Notes: a model not told the origin generated them from the sequence alone. 55,188 nt of DNA from Sphingobacteriaceae bacterium (GCA_903644075.1 CAHJXH010000004.1:1-55188), one strand, 5' to 3'. Shown: positions 23,762 to 31,766, counted from the first letter of the stretch. Translations and numbers: made by a program.

Positions 23762-24316
23762 ATGTCTGCACAGGTTGAAGATGCTGAAATACTAAGCAAG
23801 TTCCAGGACGTAAAAACCTGGAACGAAGCCTTTAATCTTTTGTTGAAGAAATATCAGCAGAAAATTTACTGGCACGTTAGGCGCATGGTTATTGATCATG
23901 ACGATGCCGACGACCTGGTACAGGACGTTTTTATTAAGGTTTGGAAAAACCTCGAAGGCTTTCGCTGTGATGCCCAGCTTTACACCTGGATGTACCGCAT
24001 TGCCACTAACGAATGTATTACCTTCTTAAACAAAAAGAAGCAAAAAAATAACATTTCGTTAGATGAGATTTCGTACGAACTGGCCGATACCCTTGCTTCA
24101 TCATCTTATTTTGATGGCGATAAAGCACAAATGAAATTACAACAAGCTTTGCTTACCCTGCCGGATAAGCAAAAGCTTGTTTTTAACATGAAATACTACG
24201 ACGACATGAAATACGAAGAAATGTCGGAAGTGCTGGGAACCAGTGTGGGTGCTTTAAAGGCATCATTTCACCTGGCCGTAAAAAAAATCGAAAGTTTTCT
24301 GTTATCTAATGATTAA
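23762..24316 (+). CDS. ECF-type RNA polymerase sigma factor
   Basis: 184 residues. Region 2 covers about 18-90 (YQQKIYWHVRRMVIDHDDADDLVQDVFIKVWKN, then TWMYRIATNECITFL). Region 4 covers about 118-180 (LLTLPDKQKLVFNMKYYDDMKYEEMSEVLG, then VGALKASFHLAVKKI). No extra C-terminal domain is present. It directs RNA polymerase to an unknown regulon. It begins 41 bases after transketolase and is followed after 51 bases by a repeat-bearing membrane protein that has the topology of an anti-sigma factor, then by a small periplasmic protein. Confidence 0.93.
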   Translation: MSAQVEDAEILSKFQDVKTWNEAFNLLLKKYQQKIYWHVRRMVIDHDDADDLVQDVFIKVWKNLEGFRCDAQLYTWMYRIATNECITFLNKKKQKNNISLDEISYELADTLASSSYFDGDKAQMKLQQALLTLPDKQKLVFNMKYYDDMKYEEMSEVLGTSVGALKASFHLAVKKIESFLLSND

Positions 24317-24367
24317 TTTTAATTTTTGCTTTAAACCTTTGCTCCCTATTTATATCTATAATACGAT

Positions 24368-25276
24368 ATGACAAGCGATATAGACAATAAAGAATGGCCA
24401 GATGAATATCCGTCACTAAAACAGGTTAACCCAAATAACCCGTTCACAGTGCCCGGCGGCTACTTTAATGAGCTGGAAGGGAGGATTATGTCTGTCATTA
24501 ATTTAAACGAGCTACCATCGTCGCAGCCATTTGCTGTACCCGAAAATTATTTCGAGGAATTAAGCAGCAATATTGTAAGCAGGATCAATATTGAAGAAAA
24601 ATTAAATATAGATGAGCAAAACTTCATTGTCCCTCAAAATTATTTTGAGAACATGGAGCTGCAAATCAAAAGCCGTATTGCTGTTGAGGATGTTTTAAAA
24701 GCAGATGAGCAAACGTTCAGCGTTCCCCAAAATTACTTTGAGGATATGGCCGATCAGATTAATAGCCGCATCGCTATTGAAGAAGCCTTAAAAGCAGATG
24801 AACAAAGCTTTGCTGTACCTCAAAACTATTTTGAGGATATGGCCGCACAGATCACCAGCCGCATTACTGTTGAAGAAGCCCTGAATACCGAGACACCATT
24901 TACAGTTCCTGATCAATACTTTGAGCAGTTGAACCGTAAAATATCAAACCAGGTTGCAGGTTTAGAAGTTGCTAACCGCAGAGGAGTGATCAGAAGGCTG
25001 GTATCAACCGCTGCATTTAAATATGCGACCGCTGCCTGCTTTACACTGATAGTTGGCGCCGCTATCTTTATCGGCGAAGTCAATAGCCCTTCTTCTAAAC
25101 ACAATAGCTCATATTTGCACAAAGCACTTTCTGATGTGCCCGATAATGCTATCGAAAGCTATTTACAATTGCACATGGATGCCGGCGATACCAGGAGTGT
25201 GATAGATGATGCCGACAAAGGCCAAATAAATAATTCAAGCACCGATGATCTGGCAGATTATCTGAGCAATAACTAA
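24368..25276 (+). CDS. Putative anti-sigma membrane protein with six F-x-VP-x-x-YF repeats
   Basis: 302 residues with no signal peptide. Residues 25-197 hold six tandem repeats of about 29-31 residues, each with the core F-x-VP-x-x-YF-x-x-(L/M) followed by I-x-S-R-I. The VP-YF cores are VPGGYF, VPENYF, VPQNYF three times, and VPDQYF. A basic stretch (NRRGVIRRL) precedes one membrane helix at about 217-237, which puts the repeats in the cytoplasm and the last 65 residues in the periplasm. Position after an ECF sigma gene and this topology suggest an anti-sigma factor or scaffold; no zinc-type HxxxCxxC motif is present. Single copies of the VPxxYF motif occur in other Bacteroidota membrane proteins of this context; six tandem copies look unusual. 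Confidence 0.75.
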   Translation: MTSDIDNKEWPDEYPSLKQVNPNNPFTVPGGYFNELEGRIMSVINLNELPSSQPFAVPENYFEELSSNIVSRINIEEKLNIDEQNFIVPQNYFENMELQIKSRIAVEDVLKADEQTFSVPQNYFEDMADQINSRIAIEEALKADEQSFAVPQNYFEDMAAQITSRITVEEALNTETPFTVPDQYFEQLNRKISNQVAGLEVANRRGVIRRLVSTAAFKYATAACFTLIVGAAIFIGEVNSPSSKHNSSYLHKALSDVPDNAIESYLQLHMDAGDTRSVIDDADKGQINNSSTDDLADYLSNN

Positions 25277-25285
25277 TAACCCGGA

Positions 25286-25795
25286 ATGAATACGCTGATG
25301 AAATATCTTTTTTTTGTGCTGCTGCTTTTTTGTATGCGGTATGAAACGAGTGCGCAGCCCGGCTCCCTTCCATATCGTAGTACCACCGCGCCTAACTACA
25401 AGCCAAATTTTAACAGCCAAAATAACAACAGGCCAAATGGCATGCGTAAGCTTGATGCCGTTAGAAACGATTACATTAATAAAAGGTTGAACCTGACACC
25501 GGAAGAAGCAGACCGCTTTTGGCCTGTTTATAACCAATACCAAACAGAATTAGGTAATGTTTTGCGCCAGCGCCGCATCAATAATTCGAGCCCGCAGGCC
25601 AATGGCATTGACCAGGTTGACCGTGATATTAATTACGAACAACAGATCCTATCGATCAGGAAACGCTATAAAGACGAGTTTCTAAAAATACTCCCACCCG
25701 AAAAGGTAAGCTTACTTTACAAAAGCGAACGCGAGTTTAAAGATGAGTTAATTAAACAACTCCGCGAACGTAGAAGCCAGGATCCGCAGCGGTAG
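25286..25795 (+). CDS. Periplasmic helical protein, Spy/CnrX-like, of the sigma module
   Basis: 169 residues with a signal peptide (MKYLFFVLLLFCMRYETSAQ). Low-complexity residues (Asn, Ser, Pro rich) follow, then helices: NKRLNLTPEEADRFWPVYNQYQTELGNVLR and QQILSIRKRYKDEFLKILPPEKVSLLYKSEREFKDELIKQLRER. The LTPEEADRFWPVYNQY motif recalls LTxxQ-type periplasmic helical hairpins and Bacteroidota proteins labelled sensors of ECF-type sigma factors. It follows the repeat protein after 9 bases, so the three genes read as one module. An internal ATG at 25298 is an equally good start. Confidence 0.78.
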   Translation: MNTLMKYLFFVLLLFCMRYETSAQPGSLPYRSTTAPNYKPNFNSQNNNRPNGMRKLDAVRNDYINKRLNLTPEEADRFWPVYNQYQTELGNVLRQRRINNSSPQANGIDQVDRDINYEQQILSIRKRYKDEFLKILPPEKVSLLYKSEREFKDELIKQLRERRSQDPQR

Positions 25796-25828
25796 TTGAT
25801 TAAGTTTTCAACCAAATAGAAAAATATA

Positions 25829-25858
25829 AAAGGCTTATCATATTCATGGTAAGCCTTT
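25829..25858 (+). terminator. Terminator of the sigma module
   Basis: AAAGGCTTA (25829-25837) pairs with TAAGCCTTT (25850-25858) around a 12-base loop and is followed by CTTACTTTTG. The ATG at 25846 lies within the loop, which argues against it as the aminotransferase start. Confidence 0.6.
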
Positions 25859-25860
25859 CT

Positions 25861-25868
25861 TACTTTTG
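25861..25868 (+). promoter_or_regulatory. Candidate -7 box of the aminotransferase gene
   Basis: TACTTTTG matches TAnnTTTG and ends 4 bases before the ATG at 25873, implying a nearly leaderless transcript. No clear TTG is seen at -33. Confidence 0.5.
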
Positions 25869-25872
25869 TGGC

Positions 25873-27060
25873 ATGTTAACTTTACGCCAGCTGTTTTTAG
25901 CCAATAATGCACAGACTACAGATTTCCCATTACTACTGGAGTTTGAACGTGCTAAAGGGGTATACATGTACAATGCAGAGGGCAAAGCCTATATGGACCT
26001 CATTTCGGGCATTGGCGTAAGTAACATCGGCCATAGCAATAACGAAGTGATAACTGCCATCAAAGACCAGGTTGATAAATACATGCACCTGATGGTTTAC
26101 GGCGAATATGTGCAAACCCCGCAGGTACGCTTTGCTGAGAAACTGGTAAGCCTGCTACCTCAAACACTTAACTCCGTATACTTTGTAAACTCTGGTGCCG
26201 AAGCTGTTGAGGGCGCTTTAAAACTGGCTAAACGTTACACCGGTCGTAAAGAGATTATCTCTTGCCATAACTCCTACCACGGCAGTACGCATGGTGCATT
26301 AAGCGTTATGGGTAATGAGCATTTTAAAACAGCTTATCGCCCTTTATTACCAGATGTAAGTTTCATCAATTTTAATAATGCTGATGATCTGGCCAGTATT
26401 ACAAAGCAAACAGCTTGCGTAATTATAGAAACCATACAAGGCGAAGCAGGTATCCGCGTACCCGATCTGGCTTATATGCAGGCCTTGAGAAAACGTTGCG
26501 ATGAAACCGGAACGCTATTGATCCTTGATGAAATACAGGCGGCCTTTGGCCGCTCGGGTAAATTATTTGCGTTTGAGCATTTTGGTATTGTGCCTGATAT
26601 TTTATTACTGGCTAAAGCGCTAGGCGGCGGCATGCCTGTGGGTGCCTTTATTGCATCGACAGAAATTATGTCGGCATTAAAGAATAATCCTATACTGGGG
26701 CATATCACCACGTTTGGCGGTCACCCGGTTTGTTGCGCTGCGGGGCTTGCTGCGTTGAATGTGCTACTGACCCAAAAATTAGTTGAAGGGGTTGATGAGA
26801 AAGGCCAGCTGTTCCATCAGCTTTTGGTCCATCCTGCCATTAAAGAAATTCGAGGCAAAGGTTTGATGCTTGCTGTAGAGCTGGAAAGCTTCGATTTCAA
26901 CAAAAAAGTAATAGACCGCTGCATTGAAAACGGCCTGATTGTAGATTGGTTTCTGCATTGTGATAACTCCATGCGCATTGCTCCTCCCCTCATCATTACT
27001 CAAGACGAAATTAAACAGGCTTGTGCAATAATTCTCGAAGCTATTAGCTATTTCAGTTAA
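25873..27060 (+). CDS. Class III (ornithine/acetylornithine-type) aminotransferase
   Basis: 395 residues from the ATG at 25873 (MLTLRQLFLANNAQTTDFP). It is a PLP-dependent fold-type I enzyme. SGAEAVEGALKLAKRYTGR is the phosphate-binding helix, LDEIQAAFGRSG carries the PLP-contacting Asp, and LLAKALGGGMPVGAF the Schiff-base Lys. HITTFGGHPVCCAAG completes the site. The family includes acetylornithine, ornithine and GABA aminotransferases; the substrate is not decided here. No arginine genes are adjacent. The upstream ATG at 25846 lies inside a terminator hairpin. Confidence 0.9.
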   Translation: MLTLRQLFLANNAQTTDFPLLLEFERAKGVYMYNAEGKAYMDLISGIGVSNIGHSNNEVITAIKDQVDKYMHLMVYGEYVQTPQVRFAEKLVSLLPQTLNSVYFVNSGAEAVEGALKLAKRYTGRKEIISCHNSYHGSTHGALSVMGNEHFKTAYRPLLPDVSFINFNNADDLASITKQTACVIIETIQGEAGIRVPDLAYMQALRKRCDETGTLLILDEIQAAFGRSGKLFAFEHFGIVPDILLLAKALGGGMPVGAFIASTEIMSALKNNPILGHITTFGGHPVCCAAGLAALNVLLTQKLVEGVDEKGQLFHQLLVHPAIKEIRGKGLMLAVELESFDFNKKVIDRCIENGLIVDWFLHCDNSMRIAPPLIITQDEIKQACAIILEAISYFS

Positions 27061-27167
27061 ACACCTGCGGGTCATCTTCCCGTAATTAGCCTTATTACCT
27101 GGCTATCATAGTGTATTGGTATAGTTTATGCCTTATATTACATGCAAGTGTGCATTTGCTATAAAAA

Positions 27168-27209
27168 GCAACGTAAAAGCACATTTTCAACTTCACGTTG
27201 CCCTTTTTT
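27168..27209 (+). terminator. Hairpin with T run upstream of the glycosyltransferase operon
   Basis: GCAACGT (27168-27174) pairs with ACGTTGC (27195-27201), followed by CC and eight T. It lies 108 bases after the aminotransferase stop and 77 bases before the glycosyltransferase ATG. It may end the first transcript or act as an attenuator in the leader of the second. Confidence 0.55.
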
Positions 27210-27285
27210 TTAGTCATTCTGTGTCAGAAAAAGGAGAATTTGCTTCCACTTGCCCAATTTCAATATAATACATCTTACTAAAAAC

Positions 27286-29562
27286 ATGAAAATAGCGTAC
27301 ATCTCAACCTATCCACCCCGCGAATGCGGTATTGCTACATTTAACCAAAATTTGATGCGCGCCATCAGCGCAAACTTTCCGGAAAGAAGAAGTTTGTCGC
27401 AAAGCGGTTTTGTGGTAGCTGTTAATGATTCTGAAAACCTACAGGAATATGAATATCCTGAAGAAGTGAAATATGTGATCCGCCAGAACCATCAGAAGGA
27501 TTATATCCGCGCGGCCAACTACATCAATACCAGCAATGCCGATGTTTGCATCCTGGAGCATGAGTTCGGTATTTATGGTGGCGAAAGTGGCATCTACATT
27601 TTGCCTTTATTGAATCGTTTGGAGAAACCGTTGATCTCTATTTTACACACGATATTAAAAGAGCCAAGCTACGTTCAGCGTATCATTATCCGCGAAATTG
27701 CCGAGCAATCATCGAAGGTAATTGTAATGAGCCAGCGTGCTGTTGAGTTCTTAACTACCATATATGACATCGCGCCAGAAAAAATTCAGATCATCGAGCA
27801 TGGCGTTCCTGATTTGGAAGAACCTGAATTAAACCCTGTTCGTGAGCTTTCTGCATTTAAAAACAAACGCGTGCTACTTACCTTCGGCTTAATAAGCCGT
27901 AATAAAGGATTAGAAACTGTTGTAAGGACTTTACCTAAAATTGTTGAAAAGCATCCCGATGTGATGTATGTGGTATTAGGCAACACCCACCCTGGCGTGG
28001 TAAAACACTCTGGCGAAGAATACCGCGACAGCCTGAAAACTCTGGCTGCACAATTGAAGGTATCTAACCATTTGACCTTCATCAACAAGTTTGTATCAGA
28101 AGAAGAGCTGATCAATTACCTGACTGCTGCTACTGTATATGTAACCCCGTATTTAAACGAAGCACAAATTACCAGCGGTACATTATCATATGCCGTAGGT
28201 TCGGGAGCAGCTGTAGTGTCAACCCCATACTGGCATGCTACTGAGCTATTAGCCCATAATCGTGGCCGTTTATTCGATTTTAAAGATGCTGATGCATTGG
28301 CAGATAGCGTAAATGACCTTTTAGATAACGAAGATACCCTGAATACGCTTAAGCAAAACGCTTACGAATATGGCTTGCACCTACGCTGGCCAAAAACCGG
28401 TGCCGAGTTTATCCGCGTGGCACAGGAATCATGCTTAAATCATGACTTCAGCGACAAGATTTTAAAGAACAGCATTGTTGATCCGGAGATACTGCCAAAG
28501 TTCAGCTTAGCGCACGTACACCGCCTTACAGACGATACCGGCATTGTTCAGCATGCTAAATACGGTATCCCTAACTTAAAAGAAGGTTATTGTTTGGATG
28601 ATAATGCCCGCGCCTTAATTATGGCATTGATGGCTTATCAGCGCAATAAAAGCCAGGAAGCTTTAGAACTGCTACCTATTTACCTGAGCTATATTCACTA
28701 CATGCAATGCGATGATGGTAATTTCCGCAACTTCCTGAGCTTCGACCGCCGTTATTTAGACGAGGTTGGTTCTGAGGATTCATTCGGCCGTACTATTTGG
28801 GCGCTTGGCCATCTGATCAGTTGTGCGGCTAATAACTCATACCGTGAGTTTGCGATGGAAATTTTCCATAAATCATACCCGCACTTTAGAAACCTTCAGC
28901 ATATCCGTGGTATGGCAAATACCATTATCGGAATTTGTTTATACCTGAAGGTTTATCCTACCGACGAAGGAATGCAGGCAGAAATGGTAAGGTTAACCCA
29001 ACCGTTGATTGATGCTTACGAAAAAACACAATCGCCAGACTGGCAATGGTTTGAAGAAGGTATGACGTATGATAACGCCATCCTGCCATTAGCACTGCTT
29101 CACTCATGCGAAATTACCGGCGACGAAAATGCTAAACGCATTGCGATGAATACCATGGCCTTCTTAGATAAATTAACCCTATCTAACGGCTATTTAAGCC
29201 CGGTTGGTAATGATGGTTGGTACTACCGTGGTGGTGTATTTCCTACGTTTGATCAGCAGGCCATTGAAACTATGGCTATGGTAATGATGCACTTCCAGGC
29301 TTATGAAACTTTCCGCCAGCCAGAGTATATTGAAAAAATGTTTTTAAGCTATAAATGGTTCTTGGGCGAAAATACATTGCGCGCACCATTGTATGACTAC
29401 GAAACTAAAGGCTGCTGCGATGGTTTGATGCCAAATGGTATAAACCGTAACCAGGGTGCCGAAAGTACCTTAGCGTATTTGATTTCGCATTTAACGGTAT
29501 TAAAAGCATTTGAGCTGGAGTACGAATACAAAAAATTTGATCAAGCTATCAAAGTCTGCTAA
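27286..29562 (+). CDS. GT4-type glycosyltransferase fused to an (alpha/alpha)-toroid domain
   Basis: 758 residues from the ATG at 27286 (MKIAYISTYPPRECGIATF). The N-terminal half (about 1-385) is a GT-B glycosyltransferase: LLTFGLISRNKGLETVV opens the nucleotide-sugar domain, and VTPYLNEAQITSGTLSYAVGSGAAVVSTPYWHATELL is the E-x7-E-type donor site. The C-terminal half (about 400-745) is helical with repeated Trp/Asp/Glu motifs (GYCLDDNARALIMAL, WFEEGMTYDNAILPLALLHS, GWYYRGGVFPTFDQQAIE, NRNQGAESTLAYL). This fits an (alpha/alpha)6 barrel as in glycoside hydrolases and epimerases, but the activity is not known. The second GT starts directly after its stop. An upstream TTG (27250) was rejected as start. 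Confidence 0.88.
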   Translation: MKIAYISTYPPRECGIATFNQNLMRAISANFPERRSLSQSGFVVAVNDSENLQEYEYPEEVKYVIRQNHQKDYIRAANYINTSNADVCILEHEFGIYGGESGIYILPLLNRLEKPLISILHTILKEPSYVQRIIIREIAEQSSKVIVMSQRAVEFLTTIYDIAPEKIQIIEHGVPDLEEPELNPVRELSAFKNKRVLLTFGLISRNKGLETVVRTLPKIVEKHPDVMYVVLGNTHPGVVKHSGEEYRDSLKTLAAQLKVSNHLTFINKFVSEEELINYLTAATVYVTPYLNEAQITSGTLSYAVGSGAAVVSTPYWHATELLAHNRGRLFDFKDADALADSVNDLLDNEDTLNTLKQNAYEYGLHLRWPKTGAEFIRVAQESCLNHDFSDKILKNSIVDPEILPKFSLAHVHRLTDDTGIVQHAKYGIPNLKEGYCLDDNARALIMALMAYQRNKSQEALELLPIYLSYIHYMQCDDGNFRNFLSFDRRYLDEVGSEDSFGRTIWALGHLISCAANNSYREFAMEIFHKSYPHFRNLQHIRGMANTIIGICLYLKVYPTDEGMQAEMVRLTQPLIDAYEKTQSPDWQWFEEGMTYDNAILPLALLHSCEITGDENAKRIAMNTMAFLDKLTLSNGYLSPVGNDGWYYRGGVFPTFDQQAIETMAMVMMHFQAYETFRQPEYIEKMFLSYKWFLGENTLRAPLYDYETKGCCDGLMPNGINRNQGAESTLAYLISHLTVLKAFELEYEYKKFDQAIKVC

Positions 29563-30573
29563 ATGAAGGTTGCCGTTTTAGCCCCTGTTGCCTGGCGCAC
29601 ACCGCCCAGGCACTATGGCCCGTGGGAACAAGTAGCCTCAAACATAGCCGAAGGACTGATTAAAAAGGGCGTTGAAGTAACCCTTTTTGCAACCGGTGAT
29701 TCTATTACCGCTGGTACATTGGATGCTATTTGCGAAAAGGGTTATGAAGAAGACCGTACCCAGGATGCTAAAGTGCTGGAATGCCTGCACATTAGTAACC
29801 TGATGGAAAAGGCTTCTGAGTTCGATCTGATCCATAACAACTTTGATTTTTTACCGCTTACTTATTCGGGGCTAATCAAAACGCCGTTGATCACTACGAT
29901 CCACGGCTTTTCATCGCCTCGTATAATCCCGGTTTATAAAAAGTATAATGACCGGGGATATTATGTATCCATCAGTAATTCGGATCGTAGCCCGGAGTTA
30001 AATTATCTGGATACAGTTTATAATGGTTTAGATACCCGGGATTTTACCTTTATTGATCAGCCGGAAGATTACCTGTTATACTTTGGCCGCATTCATCCCG
30101 ATAAAGGTACTGTAGAGGCTATTGAAATAGCAAAGAGAAGTAAACGTAAGTTACTGATTGCAGGGATTATCCAGGATGAAGGTTATTACAAAAACAAAGT
30201 AGAACCTCACATTGATAATGAGCAAATCGTTTACGTTGGGCATGCCGGGCCGGATAAACGCAAAGAACTTTTAGGGAAAGCGGCGGCCTTGTTACACCCT
30301 ATCAGCTTTAATGAACCCTTTGGCATGAGTGTGGCCGAAGCAATGCTTTGCGGTACACCTGTAATTGCATTTAACCGCGGCTCGATGCCTGAATTGATTA
30401 ACGATAAACAAACCGGTTTTTTGGTTAACACTGTTGACGAAGCAGTTGATGCAGTTAATCAACTATCAGCTATTAATCGTAAAGATTGCTATGATTGGGC
30501 ATCGACCAATTTTTCGTGCGATAAAATGGTGGATGATTATTACCAATTGTATCATAAAATATTAGGTAGTTAG
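29563..30573 (+). CDS. Glycosyltransferase family 4 protein
   Basis: 336 residues. It begins MKVAVLAPVAWRTPPRHYGPWE, the acceptor-domain pattern of a GT4 subgroup (PPxxYGGxE-like). The donor domain holds YLLYFGRIHPDKGTVEAIEIA and the E-x7-E region FNEPFGMSVAEAMLCGTPVIAFNRGSMPELI. It is cytoplasmic. It starts at the base after the previous stop, so the two glycosyltransferases are co-translated. A strong terminator follows (30598-30627). With the GH130 enzyme at 31767 it suggests synthesis and turnover of a mannose- or similar sugar-containing glycan, which is inference. Confidence 0.9.
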   Translation: MKVAVLAPVAWRTPPRHYGPWEQVASNIAEGLIKKGVEVTLFATGDSITAGTLDAICEKGYEEDRTQDAKVLECLHISNLMEKASEFDLIHNNFDFLPLTYSGLIKTPLITTIHGFSSPRIIPVYKKYNDRGYYVSISNSDRSPELNYLDTVYNGLDTRDFTFIDQPEDYLLYFGRIHPDKGTVEAIEIAKRSKRKLLIAGIIQDEGYYKNKVEPHIDNEQIVYVGHAGPDKRKELLGKAAALLHPISFNEPFGMSVAEAMLCGTPVIAFNRGSMPELINDKQTGFLVNTVDEAVDAVNQLSAINRKDCYDWASTNFSCDKMVDDYYQLYHKILGS

Positions 30574-30597
30574 TTATTGAACTACTAGTTACTATTT

Positions 30598-30627
30598 AAA
30601 GCCAGGCAATATGCCTGGCTTTTTTTT
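30598..30627 (+). terminator. Terminator of the two-glycosyltransferase operon
   Basis: AAAGCCAGGCA (30598-30608) pairs perfectly with TGCCTGGCTTT (30612-30622) around a 3-base loop, and the T run continues to 30627. Confidence 0.88.
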
Positions 30628-30657
30628 GGGATCAATTTTAGGAATTAAAACAAATTG

Positions 30658-30696
30658 GAAAAATTTCTATTTTATTTAGAAAAAATTCTATATTTG
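30658..30696 (+). promoter_or_regulatory. Promoter and paired operator-like repeats of the Xre/RES operon
   Basis: GAAAAATTTCTAT (30658-30670) and GAAAAAATTCTAT (30679-30691) match at 12 of 13 positions and start exactly 21 bases apart, two helical turns. The second copy also forms the palindrome TAGAA-N4-TTCTA and overlaps the -7 box TATATTTG (30689-30696). The ATG of the antitoxin follows at 30700. This is the expected arrangement for autorepression by an antitoxin. Confidence 0.6.
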
Positions 30697-30699
30697 TAT

Positions 30700-31224
30700 A
30701 TGAGCAAGATGACTAAAAAAGATGGCACTGCTAAAAAAGCCACCTATAAAAACGAGCCAATAAATAACAACATGGTAAATGATTATGCAGTAGCCTATGA
30801 AAAAACACCTTCTGTTGGTATTGATGCATCTGTTTATCATCCATTTTATGCTAACCAGGTAGCGTTGCTTACCAGCTCTAAAAAAGGCCTTGAAGCCAAG
30901 GCAGCTCTTGATTTTTTAAACCTGTCTGGCTTTAGTCATCAGCAGTTTCAGGATACTTTTAAAACCACGGTTAAAACCATACAAAACTACACCAACCAAG
31001 CCCAAAAGCTTGATGCCTCACTTAGCGAAAAAATATTAAAAGCATTTGCACTATTCGAGAAAGGCATAGCCATATTTGGTTCTGCCGATGTTTTTCATAA
31101 CTGGCTTCATCAACCGGCTTATGGTTTAGGTAACCAAATCCCTTTTGATATCCTGGATACTTTTACCGGTGTTAATCTCATCGAGGAAGAGCTCATCCGC
31201 CTCGAGTACGGTGATTTAGCCTAA
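30700..31224 (+). CDS. Xre/MbcA/ParS-type antitoxin (DUF2384)
   Basis: 174 residues from the ATG at 30700. The middle is helical (LNLSGFSHQQFQDTFKTTVKTIQNY, a degenerate Xre-like HTH). The C-terminus is the antitoxin/toxin-binding domain: DVFHNWLHQPAYGLGNQIPFDILDTFTGVNLIEEELIRLEYG, matching the W-L..P...LG...P..LL.T..G pattern. It neutralises the RES-domain toxin, which starts 3 bases after its stop, and probably represses the operon. The frame is open to a TTG at 30655, but that stretch is promoter and operator sequence. Confidence 0.9.
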   Translation: MSKMTKKDGTAKKATYKNEPINNNMVNDYAVAYEKTPSVGIDASVYHPFYANQVALLTSSKKGLEAKAALDFLNLSGFSHQQFQDTFKTTVKTIQNYTNQAQKLDASLSEKILKAFALFEKGIAIFGSADVFHNWLHQPAYGLGNQIPFDILDTFTGVNLIEEELIRLEYGDLA

Positions 31225-31227
31225 GGT

Positions 31228-31683
31228 ATGCTTGTCTACAGAATTACGCTTACTAAGTTTGCCGATAAGCTTGTAGCCTCCGGCCGTGCTGCGCGGTGGA
31301 ACCCCAATGAAACCGAGATTATCTACACAGCATCTTCACGTTCATTAGCTTGTTTAGAGAATGTGGTACATAGAAGTCAATTGGGACTTAACCAGCTCTT
31401 CAGTGTTATGACTATTGAGGTACCTGATTCGGTTAAAAAAGAAATAGTAAAACTCAACGACCTACCACCAGACTGGCGCGAGTTTGCACAAATGCCCTTA
31501 ACGCAAAGCATTGGCGAAAACTGGCTATCTAAAGCACAAACTGCGATACTGCAGGTACCATCATCTATTATTGAAGAAGAGGTTAATTATCTCATCAACC
31601 CGCAGCATTCGGATTTTAGAAAAGTTAAACTTTTGAGGAGTGAGAAGTTTGTGTTTGATATGCGGATAAAGAACCCCTCCTAA
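31228..31683 (+). CDS. RES domain toxin
   Basis: 151 residues, usual for the family. MLVYRIT opens the domain, GRAARWNPNETEIIYTASSRSLACLENVVH carries the conserved Arg, Tyr and Glu, and ILQVPSSIIEEEVNYLINPQH the conserved Ser region. RES toxins degrade or modify NAD+ and halt growth until bound by the DUF2384 partner. Most relatives end soon after an FDPR(L/I) motif, here FDMRI. The last residues, NPS, and the stop codon are supplied by the palindromic element that starts at 31672. Confidence 0.9.
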   Translation: MLVYRITLTKFADKLVASGRAARWNPNETEIIYTASSRSLACLENVVHRSQLGLNQLFSVMTIEVPDSVKKEIVKLNDLPPDWREFAQMPLTQSIGENWLSKAQTAILQVPSSIIEEEVNYLINPQHSDFRKVKLLRSEKFVFDMRIKNPS

Positions 31684-31765
31684 CCTCCCCGAAGGGGAGG
31701 AAAAAGAAGTTACAGTTCAAAATATTTTTAAAGTCCTCTCCTTTGGAGAGGATTTAGGAGAGGTT
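31672..31765. repeat. Bipartite GC-rich palindromic element, copy 2
   Basis: It begins AACCCCTCCTAACCTCCCC and ends with a segment whose reverse complement begins AACCTCTCCTAAATCCTC. Hairpins CCTCCCCGAAGGGGAGG and CCTCTCCTTTGGAGAGG lie near the ends of an AT-rich centre. It is of the same design as 22646-22760. It covers the RES toxin stop codon and ends one base before the GH130 stop codon. Confidence 0.8.
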
Positions 31766-31766
31766 A

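Noticed and set aside
25846-25872. N-terminal extension of the aminotransferase from an ATG.
   Set aside because: The ATG lies inside the upstream terminator hairpin and the extension crosses the -7 box.
30655-30699. N-terminal extension of the Xre antitoxin from a TTG.
   Set aside because: The segment contains the promoter -7 box and operator-like repeats.
31672-31765. Insertion sequence remnant with a transposase.
   Set aside because: Under 120 bases with no coding capacity; only a non-autonomous element is supported.
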